From Psychrobacillus sp. OK032 (GTDB lineage Bacteria > Bacillota > Bacilli > Bacillales_A > Planococcaceae), in contig NZ_FOGY01000010.1 of the NCBI RefSeq assembly GCF_900111345.1, forward strand, positions 1 to 64,000: a DNA stretch of 64,000 nucleotides, written 5' to 3'. This document shows positions 21,227 through 31,735 of this stretch, piece after piece; position 1 is the stretch's first letter, and each line of letters begins with the position of its first letter. A program made the translations under genes and the position numbers. The notes under the pieces were generated by a model. The model ran no database searches and was not told the origin of the DNA. It saw only the letters and a list, made by a program, of their open reading frames with translations.

Positions 21227-22057
21227 TTATTTTTTACGACGACGAATGATAAGTTTGTCGGATTGGTTTTTCTTGCTACGAGTTTTGTATCCAAGAGTTG
21301 GTTTACCCCATGGAGACATTGGTGACTTACGACCGATTGGTGTACGTCCTTCACCACCACCGTGTGGGTGATCGTTCGGGTTCATTACAGATCCACGTAC
21401 AGTTGGGCGTTTACCTAACCAACGAGAACGTCCTGCTTTACCAATGTTTACTAGTTCGTGTTGTTCGTTTCCTACTTCACCGATAGTTGCACGGCAAACA
21501 CCAAGGATTAAACGAACTTCACCAGATTGTAGGCGTACAATTACGTACTTACCTTCTTTACCAAGTAATTGAGCAGATGTACCAGCTGAACGTACTAGCT
21601 GACCACCTTTACCAGGTTTCATTTCAATGTTATGGATTGTTGAACCCATTGGAATGTTTACTAATGGAAGAGCGTTTCCTACTTTAATATCAGCTTCCGG
21701 ACCTGACACTACTGTCATTCCAACTTCTAAGCCTTTAGGAGCTAGGATGTAACGTTTTTCTCCATCCACATAATTAATCAATGCGATATTCGCAGTGCGG
21801 TTTGGATCATATTCAATAGTAGCTACACGGCCTTCAATACCATCTTTGTTTCGTTTGAAATCAATGATACGGTATTGACGTTTGTGTCCACCACCATGAT
21901 GACGAACAGTAATTTTACCTTGATTGTTACGGCCGCCTTTACGTGTCACAGGAGCAAGAAGTGATTTCTCAGGTTTGTCTGTTGTGATTTCAGCGTAATC
22001 TAACGATGTCATGTTACGACGTCCGTTTGTCGTTGGTTTATACTTTCTAATCGCCAT
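21227..22057 (-). CDS. rplB: 50S ribosomal protein L2
   Basis: 276 residues, standard length. [36 protein letters not shown] and the conserved C-terminal [19 protein letters not shown]. Holds the peptidyl-transferase region and the main 30S bridge. Confidence 0.98.
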   Translation of the reverse strand: MAIRKYKPTTNGRRNMTSLDYAEITTDKPEKSLLAPVTRKGGRNNQGKITVRHHGGGHKRQYRIIDFKRNKDGIEGRVATIEYDPNRTANIALINYVDGEKRYILAPKGLEVGMTVVSGPEADIKVGNALPLVNIPMGSTIHNIEMKPGKGGQLVRSAGTSAQLLGKEGKYVIVRLQSGEVRLILGVCRATIGEVGNEQHELVNIGKAGRSRWLGKRPTVRGSVMNPNDHPHGGGEGRTPIGRKSPMSPWGKPTLGYKTRSKKNQSDKLIIRRRKK

Positions 22058-22099
22058 TGTATTCCCTCCTTCTTGAGTATTGATTTGTTTTTATAAGAT

Positions 22100-22384
22100 T
22101 TAGATCTCGAATAATTCGATTTCTTTGCTATCTTGAGTTAATGTAACAATCGCTTTACGGCGTTTGTTTGTGTACCCACCAAATTTACCAACACGTTTGA
22201 ATTTCCCTTTGTAGTTCATGATGTTCACTTTTTCAACATCTACTCCAAAGATTTCTTCAACTGCATATTTAACTTGAGTTTTGTTAGCGCGAGTGTCCAC
22301 TTCAAAAGTGTACTTTTTATCTGCCATTATTTCAGAAGAACGCTCGGTAATGACCGGACGTTTAATAATATCACGTGCTTCCAT
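22100..22384 (-). CDS. rplW: 50S ribosomal protein L23
   Basis: 94 residues. [20 protein letters not shown] and [22 protein letters not shown]. Exit-tunnel docking site for trigger factor and SRP. Its ATG overlaps the rplD stop by one nucleotide. Confidence 0.98.
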   Translation of the reverse strand: MEARDIIKRPVITERSSEIMADKKYTFEVDTRANKTQVKYAVEEIFGVDVEKVNIMNYKGKFKRVGKFGGYTNKRRKAIVTLTQDSKEIELFEI

Positions 22385-23007
22385 TATCCAAGCACCTCCT
22401 CAACTTTTTCTACTGCAGATTTAGTTAACACTAATTTTTCGTGTCCAACTAAATCTAATACGTTAATGCCTGATGCAGACACAACTGTGATTCCAGGGAT
22501 GTTACGTGCAGCTAATGCTACGTTTTCATCTAAATCAGCAGTTACGAATAACGCTTTTTTATCGATAGAAAGGTTAGATAACACCTTCACGAATTCTTTT
22601 GTTTTTGGTGCATCAAAAGCTAAACCTTCTAGTACTACGATGCTTTCGTCACGCACTTTTGATGAAAGAGCTGAAAGAAGAGCTAGACGACGTACTTTTT
22701 TAGGTAATTTATAGCTATAGCTACGTGGAGTTGGACCGAATACAACACCACCGCCACGCCATTGTGGAGAGCGGATCGACCCTTGACGAGCACGACCTGT
22801 TCCTTTTTGACGCCATGGTTTACGTCCACCACCAGCTACTTCAGAACGGTTTTTCACTTTGTGATTACCTTGACGAAGTGATGCGCGTTGAGCAATGATA
22901 GCTTCAAATAAAACAGCTTCGTTTGGTTCGATACCGAAAACTTTATCGTTTAACTCGATTTCACCAACAGAAGATCCTGCTTGATTTAATAAAGATACTT
23001 TTGCCAT
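22384..23007 (-). CDS. rplD: 50S ribosomal protein L4
   Basis: 207 residues. Contains the exit-tunnel loop [19 protein letters not shown] and [19 protein letters not shown]. In E. coli L4 also represses the S10 operon. Confidence 0.98.
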   Translation of the reverse strand: MAKVSLLNQAGSSVGEIELNDKVFGIEPNEAVLFEAIIAQRASLRQGNHKVKNRSEVAGGGRKPWRQKGTGRARQGSIRSPQWRGGGVVFGPTPRSYSYKLPKKVRRLALLSALSSKVRDESIVVLEGLAFDAPKTKEFVKVLSNLSIDKKALFVTADLDENVALAARNIPGITVVSASGINVLDLVGHEKLVLTKSAVEKVEEVLG

Positions 23008-23033
23008 TCCTGTTTCCTCCTTTCTTTAAGAGA

Positions 23034-23663
23034 TTATTTCGATTTAATAGCAGCTTTTACAACTACTAATGATTTACGAGAACCAGGAACATTACCTTTT
23101 ACAAGTAGTAGGTTACGTTCAGCATCCACTCTTACGATGTGTAAGTTTTGAATCGTCACTACATGCCCACCCATTTGACCAGGTAATTTCTTTTGTTTAA
23201 ATACACGGTTCGGAGCAACTGGCCCCATTGAACCTGGACGACGGTGGTAACGAGATCCGTGAGCCATTGGTCCACGAGATTGTCCGTGGCGTTTAATAAC
23301 ACCTTGGAAACCTTTACCTTTAGTAACACCTGTTACATCAATTACATCGCCTTCTGTAAAACTTTCTACGTTGACTTCTTGACCAACCTCGTAATTAGCT
23401 GTATCCAAGCCGCGGAATTCGCGGATGAAGCGCTTAGGAGCAGTGCTTGCTTTTGCTACGTGCCCTTTAGCAGGTTTGTTAGAAAGCTTTTCGCGCTTAT
23501 CTTCAAATCCTAACTGAATAGCTTCGTAACCGTCTGTTTCAACTGTTTTCTTTTGAAGTACTACGTTTGGAGCAGCTTCAATTACAGTTACAGGGATTAA
23601 GTCACCGTTCTCAGCAAATACTTGCGTCATACCGATTTTTCTACCTAAGATTCCTTTGGTCAT
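23034..23663 (-). CDS. rplC: 50S ribosomal protein L3
   Basis: 209 residues. [20 protein letters not shown] and the central loop [20 protein letters not shown] that reaches the peptidyl-transferase centre. Second gene of the S10 operon. Confidence 0.98.
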   Translation of the reverse strand: MTKGILGRKIGMTQVFAENGDLIPVTVIEAAPNVVLQKKTVETDGYEAIQLGFEDKREKLSNKPAKGHVAKASTAPKRFIREFRGLDTANYEVGQEVNVESFTEGDVIDVTGVTKGKGFQGVIKRHGQSRGPMAHGSRYHRRPGSMGPVAPNRVFKQKKLPGQMGGHVVTIQNLHIVRVDAERNLLLVKGNVPGSRKSLVVVKAAIKSK

Positions 23664-23706
23664 CCGTCACACCTCCTATAATAATTTGTTGTTTATTTTT
23701 TTACCA

Positions 23707-24069
<363 letters not shown>

Positions 24070-24142
24070 TCACTCGCCATGGCAAAGCGGCCGGGTGTGT
24101 CGGTAACCTCTCGCTTCATCGCAGTCAAAGACCAACTACAAC

Positions 24143-24171
24143 ATTATAAACAATAAAAAAAGATTTCGCAA
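24143..24171 (-). promoter_or_regulatory. SigA promoter of the S10-spc-alpha supercluster
   Basis: TTGCGA, 17 nt, then a perfect TATAAT on the minus strand, predicting a start near 24136 and a leader of about 120 nt before rpsJ. No other strong promoter was seen until the end of the cluster, so it may drive most of the roughly 14 kb unit. Confidence 0.85.
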
Positions 24172-24352
24172 GTGTTTTAGCGAAATTCTTTTAAAATGTT
24201 TTTGAAACATACTTTAATGCTATATTTGCTTTCTTTTGCCGTGTATTAGTATATAAAAATTCATAACAAATTACAAGTGATATGTTGTTGTTAATTCATG
24301 GATTATATTAATAGGGTTAACTTAATGATTAGAAGTGTGCATTTCACCGTTT

Positions 24353-25230
24353 AGAGATACTGCGTCGTAAAGAAGTTACCGCTAGGATTTCCGCTACAGG
24401 GCGGACGCTTTCCGCCGGGTGAGCGATGAACCATCGCCGACGCTGCGCGTTCGCCTGCGATGGTTCATCTGTCTCACTCATCCGGCTGGAGTCGCCGCCC
24501 TTTCACTCCAATCCATAAAATCTGCTAGATAATCAGCATCGCTACTCTAAATTCATTCCTCTTGAAAATAAACCTCAATAAATGTTCGAACGAGGAAGAA
24601 CATGCTGTAAACGCATCAAAGTCCATCTCAAAAGCGACAAATTGACCGCTGAACACGACTAAACCAATCCAACTTATGATGTCATGTGATGTGCTTTATT
24701 CATATACGGTCTATTATTCGATGTATAGGTTTCCAGTAAAGGACTTAGAGCAATCAATCAGTTATGGAGAACAACCAAATCTTAAAATTAGCAGTCCACT
24801 TGGAGTAAGATTACGATGAATACGAGTCGTTGTTCTAATAAATGGTTGAATGAAACGTTCTTTATCCTAGCAAATGCTCCACTTATTTGGAGACAGCATT
24901 TTCTAAATAGGTTTAATAAATATAAATCCCTGATATCAGCAGACCCCAAATTAGCAAGAAATATCAATTGATTGAAGCGGAAGGCGGCGACTCCAGCGGG
25001 AATAGCAGATGTTTTTTGCACCGAAAGCGAAGCGTCAGGTGCATGAGCTGAAGACCCCGCAGGAGCGCACAAAGGAACAAAGGCTAAGAACGCCACCTCG
25101 TGTGGCAACGCCTTCGTGACCAACATCCTGTTGGCCTGAGGAGATTGAAGCCGTGCCCGCGGAAAGCGTCCGCCTATAGCGGAAATCATAGCGGTCGCTT
25201 AATAGGTCTCATTTATTGCGCAGTATCCCT
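24353..25230. repeat. composite of two inverted family I repeats
   Basis: The 1.1-kb gene-free stretch between rpsJ and yuiF. Left copy (24353-24513, plus orientation) begins AGATACTGCGTCGTAA, passes through GGATTTCCGCT and GGGCGGACGCTTTCCGC, and ends GGAGTCGCCGCCC. It folds as a nested stem with a perfect inner GATGAACCATCG/CGATGGTTCATC hairpin. Right copy (about 24968-25230) is the same element inverted, with a different internal hairpin region, ending CGCAGTATCCCT. The 450 nt between them holds stop-broken frames I do not recognise. The outside ends are inverted copies of ATACTGCG. It looks like a decayed mobile or MITE-like composite; no transposase was seen. Confidence 0.6.
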
Positions 25231-25267
25231 AATAAGCGAAGCATATTCTTAACTCACTTTTTTGCAA

Positions 25268-25304
25268 TAATAAAAAGAATGACCTTGTTAAAGATCATCC
25301 TTTT
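25268..25304 (-). terminator. terminator of yuiF
   Basis: 12-bp stem (AAGGATGATCTT / AAGGTCATTCTT with two wobbles), 4-nt loop, then TTTTATTATTG on the minus strand, 20-odd nt after the yuiF stop. Confidence 0.85.
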
Positions 25305-25327
25305 CCTTCTATATAATATTGTAATCA

Positions 25328-26647
25328 TTACGAGAAGAACATAATCGCAACCCATCCAAAAACAATCAGTGGGATATTAAATATAAAAAATGTTGGAATA
25401 CAGGTGTCTCGAATATGATTATGTTGTCCGTCTACATTTAATCCTGCTGTAGGACCTAACGTAGAATCGGACGCAGGAGAACCCGCGTCACCTAATGCAC
25501 CTGCTGTTCCAATTAACGTAATAATCGCTGCAGGGCTTAAACCGAATTCTTGTGCAATCGGTACAAATATAACCGCAATAATAGGAATCGTTGCGAACGA
25601 AGAACCAATACCCATATCAACGATCAACCCAATTAATAACATGATCAATACTGCAAGACCCTTATTGTCCCCCATTATAGAAGTTGACGTAGTTACTAGC
25701 TTCTCCACATCGCCTGAGTCTGTCACTACTGCCGCAAATCCGCTAGCAGCTATCATAACCATTCCTATGAACGCCATCATACGCATACCATCTGTTAACA
25801 ACTCATCTGCCTGTCTCCACTTAAGCGCGCCAGTTATATATAATATAATAACTCCAGCTAGTGCTCCTAAAATCATGGATCCTGTAGGTATTTGTACAAT
25901 AACAGCAGCTATAAGGGCAATAATAGTAAAAACAACATTTTTCTTTTCAATAGTTACTTCTACCTCTATCGCGTCAATCGTTTCTATATCTCTATAGTAG
26001 CGTGGTTTTCGGAACACGATAAACGCAGCGATCAACCCTACGACCATCCCTATGGCCGGAATTAACATTGGTCCATATACATCTGATGTTGAAATCGCTT
26101 CTCCCGCAGCAGTTATCTGTGTAGCTACAATCTCTTGATATATTAAACCAAAGCCAAACGGCAAACTCATATAAGGCGTTATTAATCCAAATGCTAAAAT
26201 ACACGCGATCAATCGACGATCGACATTCATTAAATTTAATATTTTTAAGATCGGTGGTATTAATAATGGAATAAAAGCGATATGAATTGGTATTAAATTT
26301 TGAGAGAATATAGCCATCAACAGTAGAACAAAGAATACTAATGCTTTTGCTAACCCAATTTTTTGTGTATCTCCATTTCGTTTTACTAATTTCAATATTG
26401 TCATAACTAATAACTCAGGAATACCTGTTTTAGAAATGGCGATTGCAAACCCACCTAACATCCCATAACTCAAAGCAATTGCTGCACCATCACCTAATCC
26501 CCCTGCAAATGAATCAATCGTCTCTGTGATAGATAAACCAGCTGTAAGACCACCTACAATTGCACCTATTGTCAACGAGAACACAACATTTATTCGAAGT
26601 AGACTCAATACTAACATCACTATTACTGCAATTAAAACAGCATTCAT
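25328..26647 (-). CDS. yuiF: YuiF-type transporter (Na+/H+ antiporter NhaC-like family)
   Basis: 439 residues with about eleven hydrophobic segments, all cytoplasmic membrane. Strong similarity to B. subtilis YuiF throughout: SQNLIPIHIAFIPLLIPP, MGIGSSFATIPIIAVIFVP, GALGDAGSPASDSTLGPTAGL and the C-terminal CIPTFFIFNIPLIVFGW. The family belongs to the ion-transporter superfamily and is annotated as an antiporter or putative amino-acid transporter; the substrate is not settled. Single gene with its own promoter and terminator, inserted with the bce genes between tuf and rpsJ. The Shine-Dalgarno is weak (AAAGTGAG). Confidence 0.85.
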   Translation of the reverse strand: MNAVLIAVIVMLVLSLLRINVVFSLTIGAIVGGLTAGLSITETIDSFAGGLGDGAAIALSYGMLGGFAIAISKTGIPELLVMTILKLVKRNGDTQKIGLAKALVFFVLLLMAIFSQNLIPIHIAFIPLLIPPILKILNLMNVDRRLIACILAFGLITPYMSLPFGFGLIYQEIVATQITAAGEAISTSDVYGPMLIPAIGMVVGLIAAFIVFRKPRYYRDIETIDAIEVEVTIEKKNVVFTIIALIAAVIVQIPTGSMILGALAGVIILYITGALKWRQADELLTDGMRMMAFIGMVMIAASGFAAVVTDSGDVEKLVTTSTSIMGDNKGLAVLIMLLIGLIVDMGIGSSFATIPIIAVIFVPIAQEFGLSPAAIITLIGTAGALGDAGSPASDSTLGPTAGLNVDGQHNHIRDTCIPTFFIFNIPLIVFGWVAIMFFS

Positions 26648-26689
26648 CTAAAACACTCACTTTCACACACTAGATTACTAATATGAGAA

Positions 26690-26718
26690 AGTTTAATTGT
26701 TTTTGTTCCGAATGTCAA
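26690..26718 (-). promoter_or_regulatory. promoter of yuiF
   Basis: TTGACA, 17 nt, TAAACT on the minus strand, about 40 nt upstream of the yuiF start and just after the bceB terminator. Confidence 0.6.
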
Positions 26719-26760
26719 TGGAAAAATGCCCCTTTGCTTTCAAAACAAAGAGGCATCTTT
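26719..26760 (-). terminator. terminator of the bce operon
   Basis: ATGCCTCTTTG / CAAAGGGGCAT stem with a 9-nt loop and TTTTTC on the minus strand, 13 nt after the bceB stop. Confidence 0.9.
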
Positions 26761-26772
26761 TCTTATTAATCA

Positions 26773-28761
26773 TTACAATGATTCATTTACAACTTTTCGA
26801 TAGTAACCAATAGAGAGAAATGCGAAGATCGAATATAAAATCACATATATACCCATCGTAATCAGTAAGGGAGCTACTAGTTCCGTACCGAATAGCATCC
26901 ACCCCGATTTAACAGCAAAATAACTATGTGTTAAACCTATGACTAATGGAAATCCGAAGTTAAACAACTGCTTTTTATAAATTCCTTTCATCAACTCATT
27001 CGTAGTGAATCCAATTTTCCTAAGCACTGTATAGGAAGCTTTCTCTTCTTCCGCTTCTGTCATTTGTTTAAAGTATAAGATACTACCAGTAGTCATCAAA
27101 AACGCTAAACCTAAGAATCCTGTTACAAAGATAACTAATCCAAACATATCTAACATCGACAATCTATACGCTTCTTGCGAATCCATGTTCACACTGATAA
27201 TTACACTATCATCTTTTGTAACTTCAAAATGACCATTATTTGTAGTTTCCTCGTATATCACTTGAACCTCTTTTAACTGCGCCCTATCTGCTAAATCTAT
27301 ACCAACTTGTTTTTCCCATGTTGTTTGCTGTTTGATCATAGCGTCAGCTGTAAGTTTTTCAAATTGATCATCCGTTACGACTATTGTCATGCCAGCACCT
27401 GTTAGATAATACGCAAGTAAGGGATCCGTTTTGATTTCTTTAATTGTAATGACTTCTTCTCCATCCGACGTTGTTAGCTTTACTGGACTATTTCCTTTTA
27501 GTTTCACTATTTCTGACATCATACTGCTATAGCCAGTAATATACCCTTCCCCCGCTTTTAACGAGAGCTCTGGCATTACCTGCTGTGCATCACTAAGCTT
27601 TGAGATTGTCATGATCCCTTTAGTTATCATATCTAACCCGGCAGGTATGTCACTTGCATAGATATCCGCTGTATCGACTTCCACATCCAACAACTCAATA
27701 TCCGTCTGCGTAAATTCTATTTTTTTCTTGTTTAACTGTTCTATAAATGCTTCGCCTTGGTCATTCACGACAATATAATCAAACGGAATGCTCTGTTTTG
27801 CCGATGAACCCGCTGAGTAATAGGAGATATACGATAAACAAAGAATTCCTAAAGCAGTTGCAGATATAACCGTAATTGTTGTTAACGACATTGCATTTGA
27901 TTTCATTCGGTGCATTATTGGGGATAGAGATAATACATCCTCAATAGACAAATGCCCTTTTTTCTGTTTTCGAATTAAATTCAATAGGAATGCTACTGAA
28001 AATCGAAATACAAAAAATGTTCCTCCAATTGTTGATCCTAAAATAGCGAGCATTTTATATAAAAGCATATTGGGATTATCGCTATCTAGTTCGAATAAAG
28101 TAGTAGACAAATAATACCCATAACCGATTAATAAAAGGCCGATGAAGCCAAGTAACATTTGAAATCCATTAAATCTCTTCACTTTTACATCTGATGTTGC
28201 GTTTGCTGAAAACAACGCAAGTAATGAGACTCGTCGAATACTAATTGTAGTCTGGATCAATACTACAATTAATAACACCAGAAACACGAAAATTGTCATT
28301 TGCAGTGCTTCAACAGAAAATATTAACTGAACCAACACATCTTTTTCTAAAATGCGAAGTAAAACCATCGCAAAAATTCTAGAAGTTAAAAAACCGAGTC
28401 CAACACCTATCGCAAGTGCACTAACCCATAGAATGGAATTCTCTAGCACTAATAACCTTGTCACAAGCCCCTTTGACATCCCTATTAGTTGGTAGAGCCC
28501 AATTTCTTTACTTCTTCTTTTCATAAACAAAAGATTAGCATACAGAACAAAAAACACTACTACAAATAATAATATGTAGGATGCGGCCTTTAAACCAGCA
28601 GCAACCTTCACCCCTTGCGATACATCTACTACACTAGGATTGTATTGCAAAGTAACAAAAGAAAAGTAAAGAGTTACACTGAATATAAGTGCAAAGAAAT
28701 ATAAATAATAATGCTTAATATTTTTCTTCATGCTTCGGAAAACCAACTGACTAAGCGTCAT
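26773..28761 (-). CDS. bceB: BceB-type ABC transporter permease (peptide antibiotic detoxification)
   Basis: 662 residues from ATG 28761 ([21 protein letters not shown]), which overlaps the bceA end by 11 nt; the frame extends seven codons further. FtsX-like permease with about ten membrane helices and a large extracellular domain between about residues 310 and 520. It matches B. subtilis BceB closely at both ends ([46 protein letters not shown]). With BceA it frees lipid II-cycle intermediates from bacitracin-like or lantibiotic peptides and signals to BceS. The exact antibiotic cannot be read from sequence. Confidence 0.9.
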   Translation of the reverse strand: MTLSQLVFRSMKKNIKHYYLYFFALIFSVTLYFSFVTLQYNPSVVDVSQGVKVAAGLKAASYILLFVVVFFVLYANLLFMKRRSKEIGLYQLIGMSKGLVTRLLVLENSILWVSALAIGVGLGFLTSRIFAMVLLRILEKDVLVQLIFSVEALQMTIFVFLVLLIVVLIQTTISIRRVSLLALFSANATSDVKVKRFNGFQMLLGFIGLLLIGYGYYLSTTLFELDSDNPNMLLYKMLAILGSTIGGTFFVFRFSVAFLLNLIRKQKKGHLSIEDVLSLSPIMHRMKSNAMSLTTITVISATALGILCLSYISYYSAGSSAKQSIPFDYIVVNDQGEAFIEQLNKKKIEFTQTDIELLDVEVDTADIYASDIPAGLDMITKGIMTISKLSDAQQVMPELSLKAGEGYITGYSSMMSEIVKLKGNSPVKLTTSDGEEVITIKEIKTDPLLAYYLTGAGMTIVVTDDQFEKLTADAMIKQQTTWEKQVGIDLADRAQLKEVQVIYEETTNNGHFEVTKDDSVIISVNMDSQEAYRLSMLDMFGLVIFVTGFLGLAFLMTTGSILYFKQMTEAEEEKASYTVLRKIGFTTNELMKGIYKKQLFNFGFPLVIGLTHSYFAVKSGWMLFGTELVAPLLITMGIYVILYSIFAFLSIGYYRKVVNESL

Positions 28762-29512
28762 AGCCATCACCACCAAGTACACTTTGCGTACTCATAATCT
28801 CTTGGTAAAATCGCAGCCGGTCTTTCTCGCCTTTATACAGTTCCGTATATAATTGCCCATCCTTTAGAAATAACACACGTGAACAGAAACTTGCGGCAAC
28901 CGCATCATGTGTAACCATCATAATCGTCACTTTTTTTTCAAGATTGATTTTCTCTAGGTTACTGAGAAGTGCAGTAGCTGCTTTGGAATCTAAGGCCCCT
29001 GTTGGCTCATCAGCAAACACTACGGTAGGATTACTAATCAAAGCACGAGCCGCGGATGTTCTTTGCTTTTGTCCTCCAGATATTTCGTTTGGATATTTAT
29101 GCGCGAGATCATCAATTCCTAATGTTTTAGTAATATCTTTGAAACGTGCTTCAGCTTCTTTTTTGGAAATATTACTAATAGAAAGTGGTAATAGTATATT
29201 TTCTTTCACAGTCAATGTATCTAACAGATTATAGTCTTGAAAGATAAACCCTAATTGTTCACGACGGAAATTAGATAACTCCCTTTCTCTCATCGTACGT
29301 AAATTATGACCACTTATTTCAATAACACCTTCTGTTACTTTATCAATTGATGCTAGTACATTTAACAATGTTGTTTTTCCAGAACCCGATGGTCCCATAA
29401 TTCCAACAAATTCCCCTTCTTGTACTTCCATATCTATACCTTTTAATACTTCTTGCGCAGTTGACTTTTTCCCATAAACTTTTCTAATCTTACGGCCACT
29501 CAAAATAGTCAT
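28751..29512 (-). CDS. bceA: BceA-type ABC transporter ATPase
   Basis: 253 residues. Walker [10 protein letters not shown] (about 40-48), [14 protein letters not shown], signature [15 protein letters not shown], Walker [13 protein letters not shown], switch His in MVTHDAV. The MacB/LolD-like subtype drives BceB. ATG 29512 is preceded by AGGAGGTAAATAC. A weak -10 (TAATAC or TACTAT) with no good -35 precedes it, which would suit an activator-dependent promoter. Confidence 0.93.
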   Translation of the reverse strand: MTILSGRKIRKVYGKKSTAQEVLKGIDMEVQEGEFVGIMGPSGSGKTTLLNVLASIDKVTEGVIEISGHNLRTMRERELSNFRREQLGFIFQDYNLLDTLTVKENILLPLSISNISKKEAEARFKDITKTLGIDDLAHKYPNEISGGQKQRTSAARALISNPTVVFADEPTGALDSKAATALLSNLEKINLEKKVTIMMVTHDAVAASFCSRVLFLKDGQLYTELYKGEKDRLRFYQEIMSTQSVLGGDGYDA

Positions 29513-29561
29513 GTATTTACCTCCTACATAGTATTAACTCTAGTGTAAGACTTTTTGTTCT

Positions 29562-29619
29562 TTTATTCGTTCGATTTACATGACAAACGAATAAAGTAGA
29601 TGACAATATTGTCACCTAC
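29562..29619 (-). promoter_or_regulatory. candidate BceR operator region upstream of bceA
   Basis: Two inverted repeats lie in the bceS-bceA gap. One is TGACA-ATAT-TGTCA (29601-29614), extended to 12-bp arms with one mismatch and overlapping the bceS stop. The other is TTTATTCGTT N14 AACGAATAAA (29562-29595). The first is close to the BceR box pattern TNACA-N4-TGTAA of B. subtilis. Position upstream of a weak bceA promoter fits activation by BceR. The alternative is a transcription-ending hairpin for bceRS. Confidence 0.45.
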
Positions 29620-30613
29620 TAGCTATATTCGTCATTTCGTTTTTTAGAGGAAATTGTAATGAAAATGTGGAACCTTCATTGATCTTAGAATCTACTATTA
29701 TTCGTATCCCTAATTTATCGGCCGCTTTTTTCGATAAATATAGACCCATTCCAGTAGAAGCGGCAGTATTTCTTCCCGTTGTACCGGTAAATGACTTTTC
29801 AAATATACGTGGTAGGTCTGCCTTCGTTATACCACTCCCAAAGTCTCTTACAGTCAAAACAGTATGACCAGTTTCGTCTCTTCTAGAAAAAATATGAATT
29901 TCTTTATCCGGATCGCTGTACTTAACTGCATTCGATAGCAACTGGCGAAGGATAAATGCCAACCATTTTTGATCCGTCAGCACTACTTCTAGCAAGAAAT
30001 CAATTTCGAAACCAATTCCTTTTTGCATGCACCATGCTTGCAGTTCTTTGATTTCTTTATGTATTAATTTTTGAAGTTGAACAGACTCTACTAAATAATC
30101 CTTTTCCAACGAAGGTAATCTTGTATGGTGAAGCTGCTGATCTAATAATAAATGAATTCTTAACCACTCGACCTCTAGTTTCTCCTGCAATGGATGTTCC
30201 TGTACAGCATCGATTATGAGCCTCATGCCAGTCAATGGGGTTTTTACTTCATGAATCCATGATAAAATCCGATCATTCTCTTCTAAATGTTGCACTTTCA
30301 ATTGATTCAATTCCTCGTTATTTACTAATATCAAATCTTCCATAATACTCGTTATTTTCTTTTCAAAGCTAGACTTCCCTTCTGGAAGAGAATCAGATTT
30401 TGCACTTTCTTCTAATTCTTTATAATAGGTCGCCTCTTTCCTATACCTCCACCAAATAAATACTAGAAAAGATAGTATATACACAAGATTAATATAAAGA
30501 ATAGCAATATCTTGAAAAGCAATATCTAAAGTTAATATGAAGTTCAACCAAATTTGCAAGCCTACAAAAAAGAGAATCCAAGCTTTTCTTTCTTTTATGT
30601 ACAAGATGAACAA
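29612..30613 (-). CDS. bceS: BceS-type intramembrane-sensing histidine kinase
   Basis: 333 residues. Two N-terminal helices (about 11-30 and 36-55) with almost no outside loop, typical of BceS-like kinases that sense through their ABC transporter. H box SWIHEVKTPLTGM with His121, N box LRQLLSNAVKYSD, G boxes RDFGSGITKADL and GMGLYLSKKAADK. TTG start at 30613 with GAGGGG 10 nt upstream, inside the end of bceR (6-nt gap). Confidence 0.93.
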   Translation of the reverse strand: MFILYIKERKAWILFFVGLQIWLNFILTLDIAFQDIAILYINLVYILSFLVFIWWRYRKEATYYKELEESAKSDSLPEGKSSFEKKITSIMEDLILVNNEELNQLKVQHLEENDRILSWIHEVKTPLTGMRLIIDAVQEHPLQEKLEVEWLRIHLLLDQQLHHTRLPSLEKDYLVESVQLQKLIHKEIKELQAWCMQKGIGFEIDFLLEVVLTDQKWLAFILRQLLSNAVKYSDPDKEIHIFSRRDETGHTVLTVRDFGSGITKADLPRIFEKSFTGTTGRNTAASTGMGLYLSKKAADKLGIRIIVDSKINEGSTFSLQFPLKNEMTNIASR

Positions 30614-30619
30614 ATAACT

Positions 30620-31309
30620 TTACCCCTCTCTCGTAATTGCCATATAGCCTAACCCTTTTTTCGTAAGGATAATATCTTTTAATCCAATTTCCTCTAGCTT
30701 TAAGCGCAATCTATTCACATTTACAGATAACGTATTATCGTTTACAAATCGCTCGTCATCCCAAAGCTCCCGCATTAATTCCTCTCGAGAAACGATTGCA
30801 TCCACAGATTTTAATAGAATACGCAATACAAAAAGCTCATTTTTCGTAAGTTCAACAGATTTATCTAGCTTCCTCGCTTCACTTTTGGCAAAGTCAATGA
30901 TTGCACCATTCCAATTACTAACATCCAGTTTCTCTTCCTGATAATCATATGTTCGTCGTAATAATGCCTGCACCTTTGCAAGTAGCACATCCATATTGAA
31001 TGGCTTTTGTACAAAGTCATCTGCACCCATTTGCATTGCCATAATCATATCCATCGGATGATCTCGCGAAGATAGGAAAATGATCGGCACTTTAGAAATA
31101 TGGCGAATTTCCCTACACCAATGAAATCCATCATAAGACGGCAATTGTATATCAATAATAACTAATTGTGGTTTTTGCTCAATAAATAAGGGCATCACTT
31201 TTTGAAAGTCATTCGGTCGGATTACCTCAAATGACCATTGGATAAATCGCTCTTTGATCATTTCAAATATCAGTTGATCATCTTCAATTAATAAGATTTG
31301 TGCATTCAT
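30620..31309 (-). CDS. bceR: BceR-type response regulator (OmpR/PhoB family)
   Basis: 229 residues. Receiver domain with acidic pair ED(D) at 9-11, phosphoacceptor Asp53 in IIDIQLPSYDG, and the Lys in FVQKPF. C-terminal winged helix (ELTKNELFVLRILL, RLRLKLEEIG, KKGLGYMA). First gene of bceR-bceS-bceA-bceB. ATG 31309 is preceded by AAGAGGTGAAG. No convincing promoter was found in the repeat-bearing upstream region. Confidence 0.93.
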   Translation of the reverse strand: MNAQILLIEDDQLIFEMIKERFIQWSFEVIRPNDFQKVMPLFIEQKPQLVIIDIQLPSYDGFHWCREIRHISKVPIIFLSSRDHPMDMIMAMQMGADDFVQKPFNMDVLLAKVQALLRRTYDYQEEKLDVSNWNGAIIDFAKSEARKLDKSVELTKNELFVLRILLKSVDAIVSREELMRELWDDERFVNDNTLSVNVNRLRLKLEEIGLKDIILTKKGLGYMAITREG

Positions 31310-31374
31310 TAGACTTCACCTCTTACAACTAGTTTACACTATTTTTAAGCTCAAAAAAGTATAGTTCACAATAT

Positions 31375-31622
31375 AGGAATACTGCGTCGTAAAGAAGTGG
31401 CCGCTGGAATTTCCGCTGCAGGGCGGACGCTTTCGCTCCAATCCCATGGAGCTTGCTACTTATTCCGTATCGACAGAAGCATAGAACGGCTTAAGAGTGT
31501 CCTATCTGAATAATTAATAGTGTATAGTCCAATTAATTACTGATTGTATAAGACGAAACCTTTTAAGAAAGTAGATAATTCTGCCGTAGCGCGAAGGCTC
31601 AGTGGCTATTGTTACGACGCAC
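31375..31622 (+). repeat. family I repeat upstream of bceR
   Basis: The left end AATACTGCGTCGTAAAGAAGT, the CCGCTGGAATTTCCGCTGC segment and GGGCGGACGCTTTCGC match the 24353 copy; the 3' half is replaced by unrelated sequence. TTACGACGCA at 31611-31621 could be the inverted right end. It occupies most of the 425-nt gap between bceR and tuf; apart from the tuf terminator I see nothing else there. Confidence 0.55.
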
Positions 31623-31683
31623 TTTCTCTATATTTAATGGTGAAAGTTATTCACATTCTATAGAATCCCTGAATCCAAAGCAC

Positions 31684-31716
31684 AAAAAAATCCATCTCGT
31701 CGTCACGAGATGGATT
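31684..31716 (-). terminator. terminator of tuf
   Basis: 12-bp perfect stem AATCCATCTCGT / ACGAGATGGATT with a 4-nt loop, then TTTTTG on the minus strand, about 20 nt after the tuf stop. Ends the rpsL-rpsG-fusA-tuf unit before the accessory insert. Confidence 0.95.
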
Positions 31717-31735
31717 CTAGAAATTAAATCATAAA

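Noticed and set aside
22274-22714. Plus-strand open frame (146 codons)
   Set aside because: Antisense to rplW and rplD; no ribosome site, no family.
24514-24967. Possible transposase remnant between the two inverted repeats
   Set aside because: I could find only short stop-broken frames without any recognisable transposase motif, so no element was named.
24788-25189. Minus-strand open frame of 133 codons
   Set aside because: It runs through the right family I repeat, has no recognisable protein family or ribosome site, and its N-terminal part is simply translated repeat sequence.
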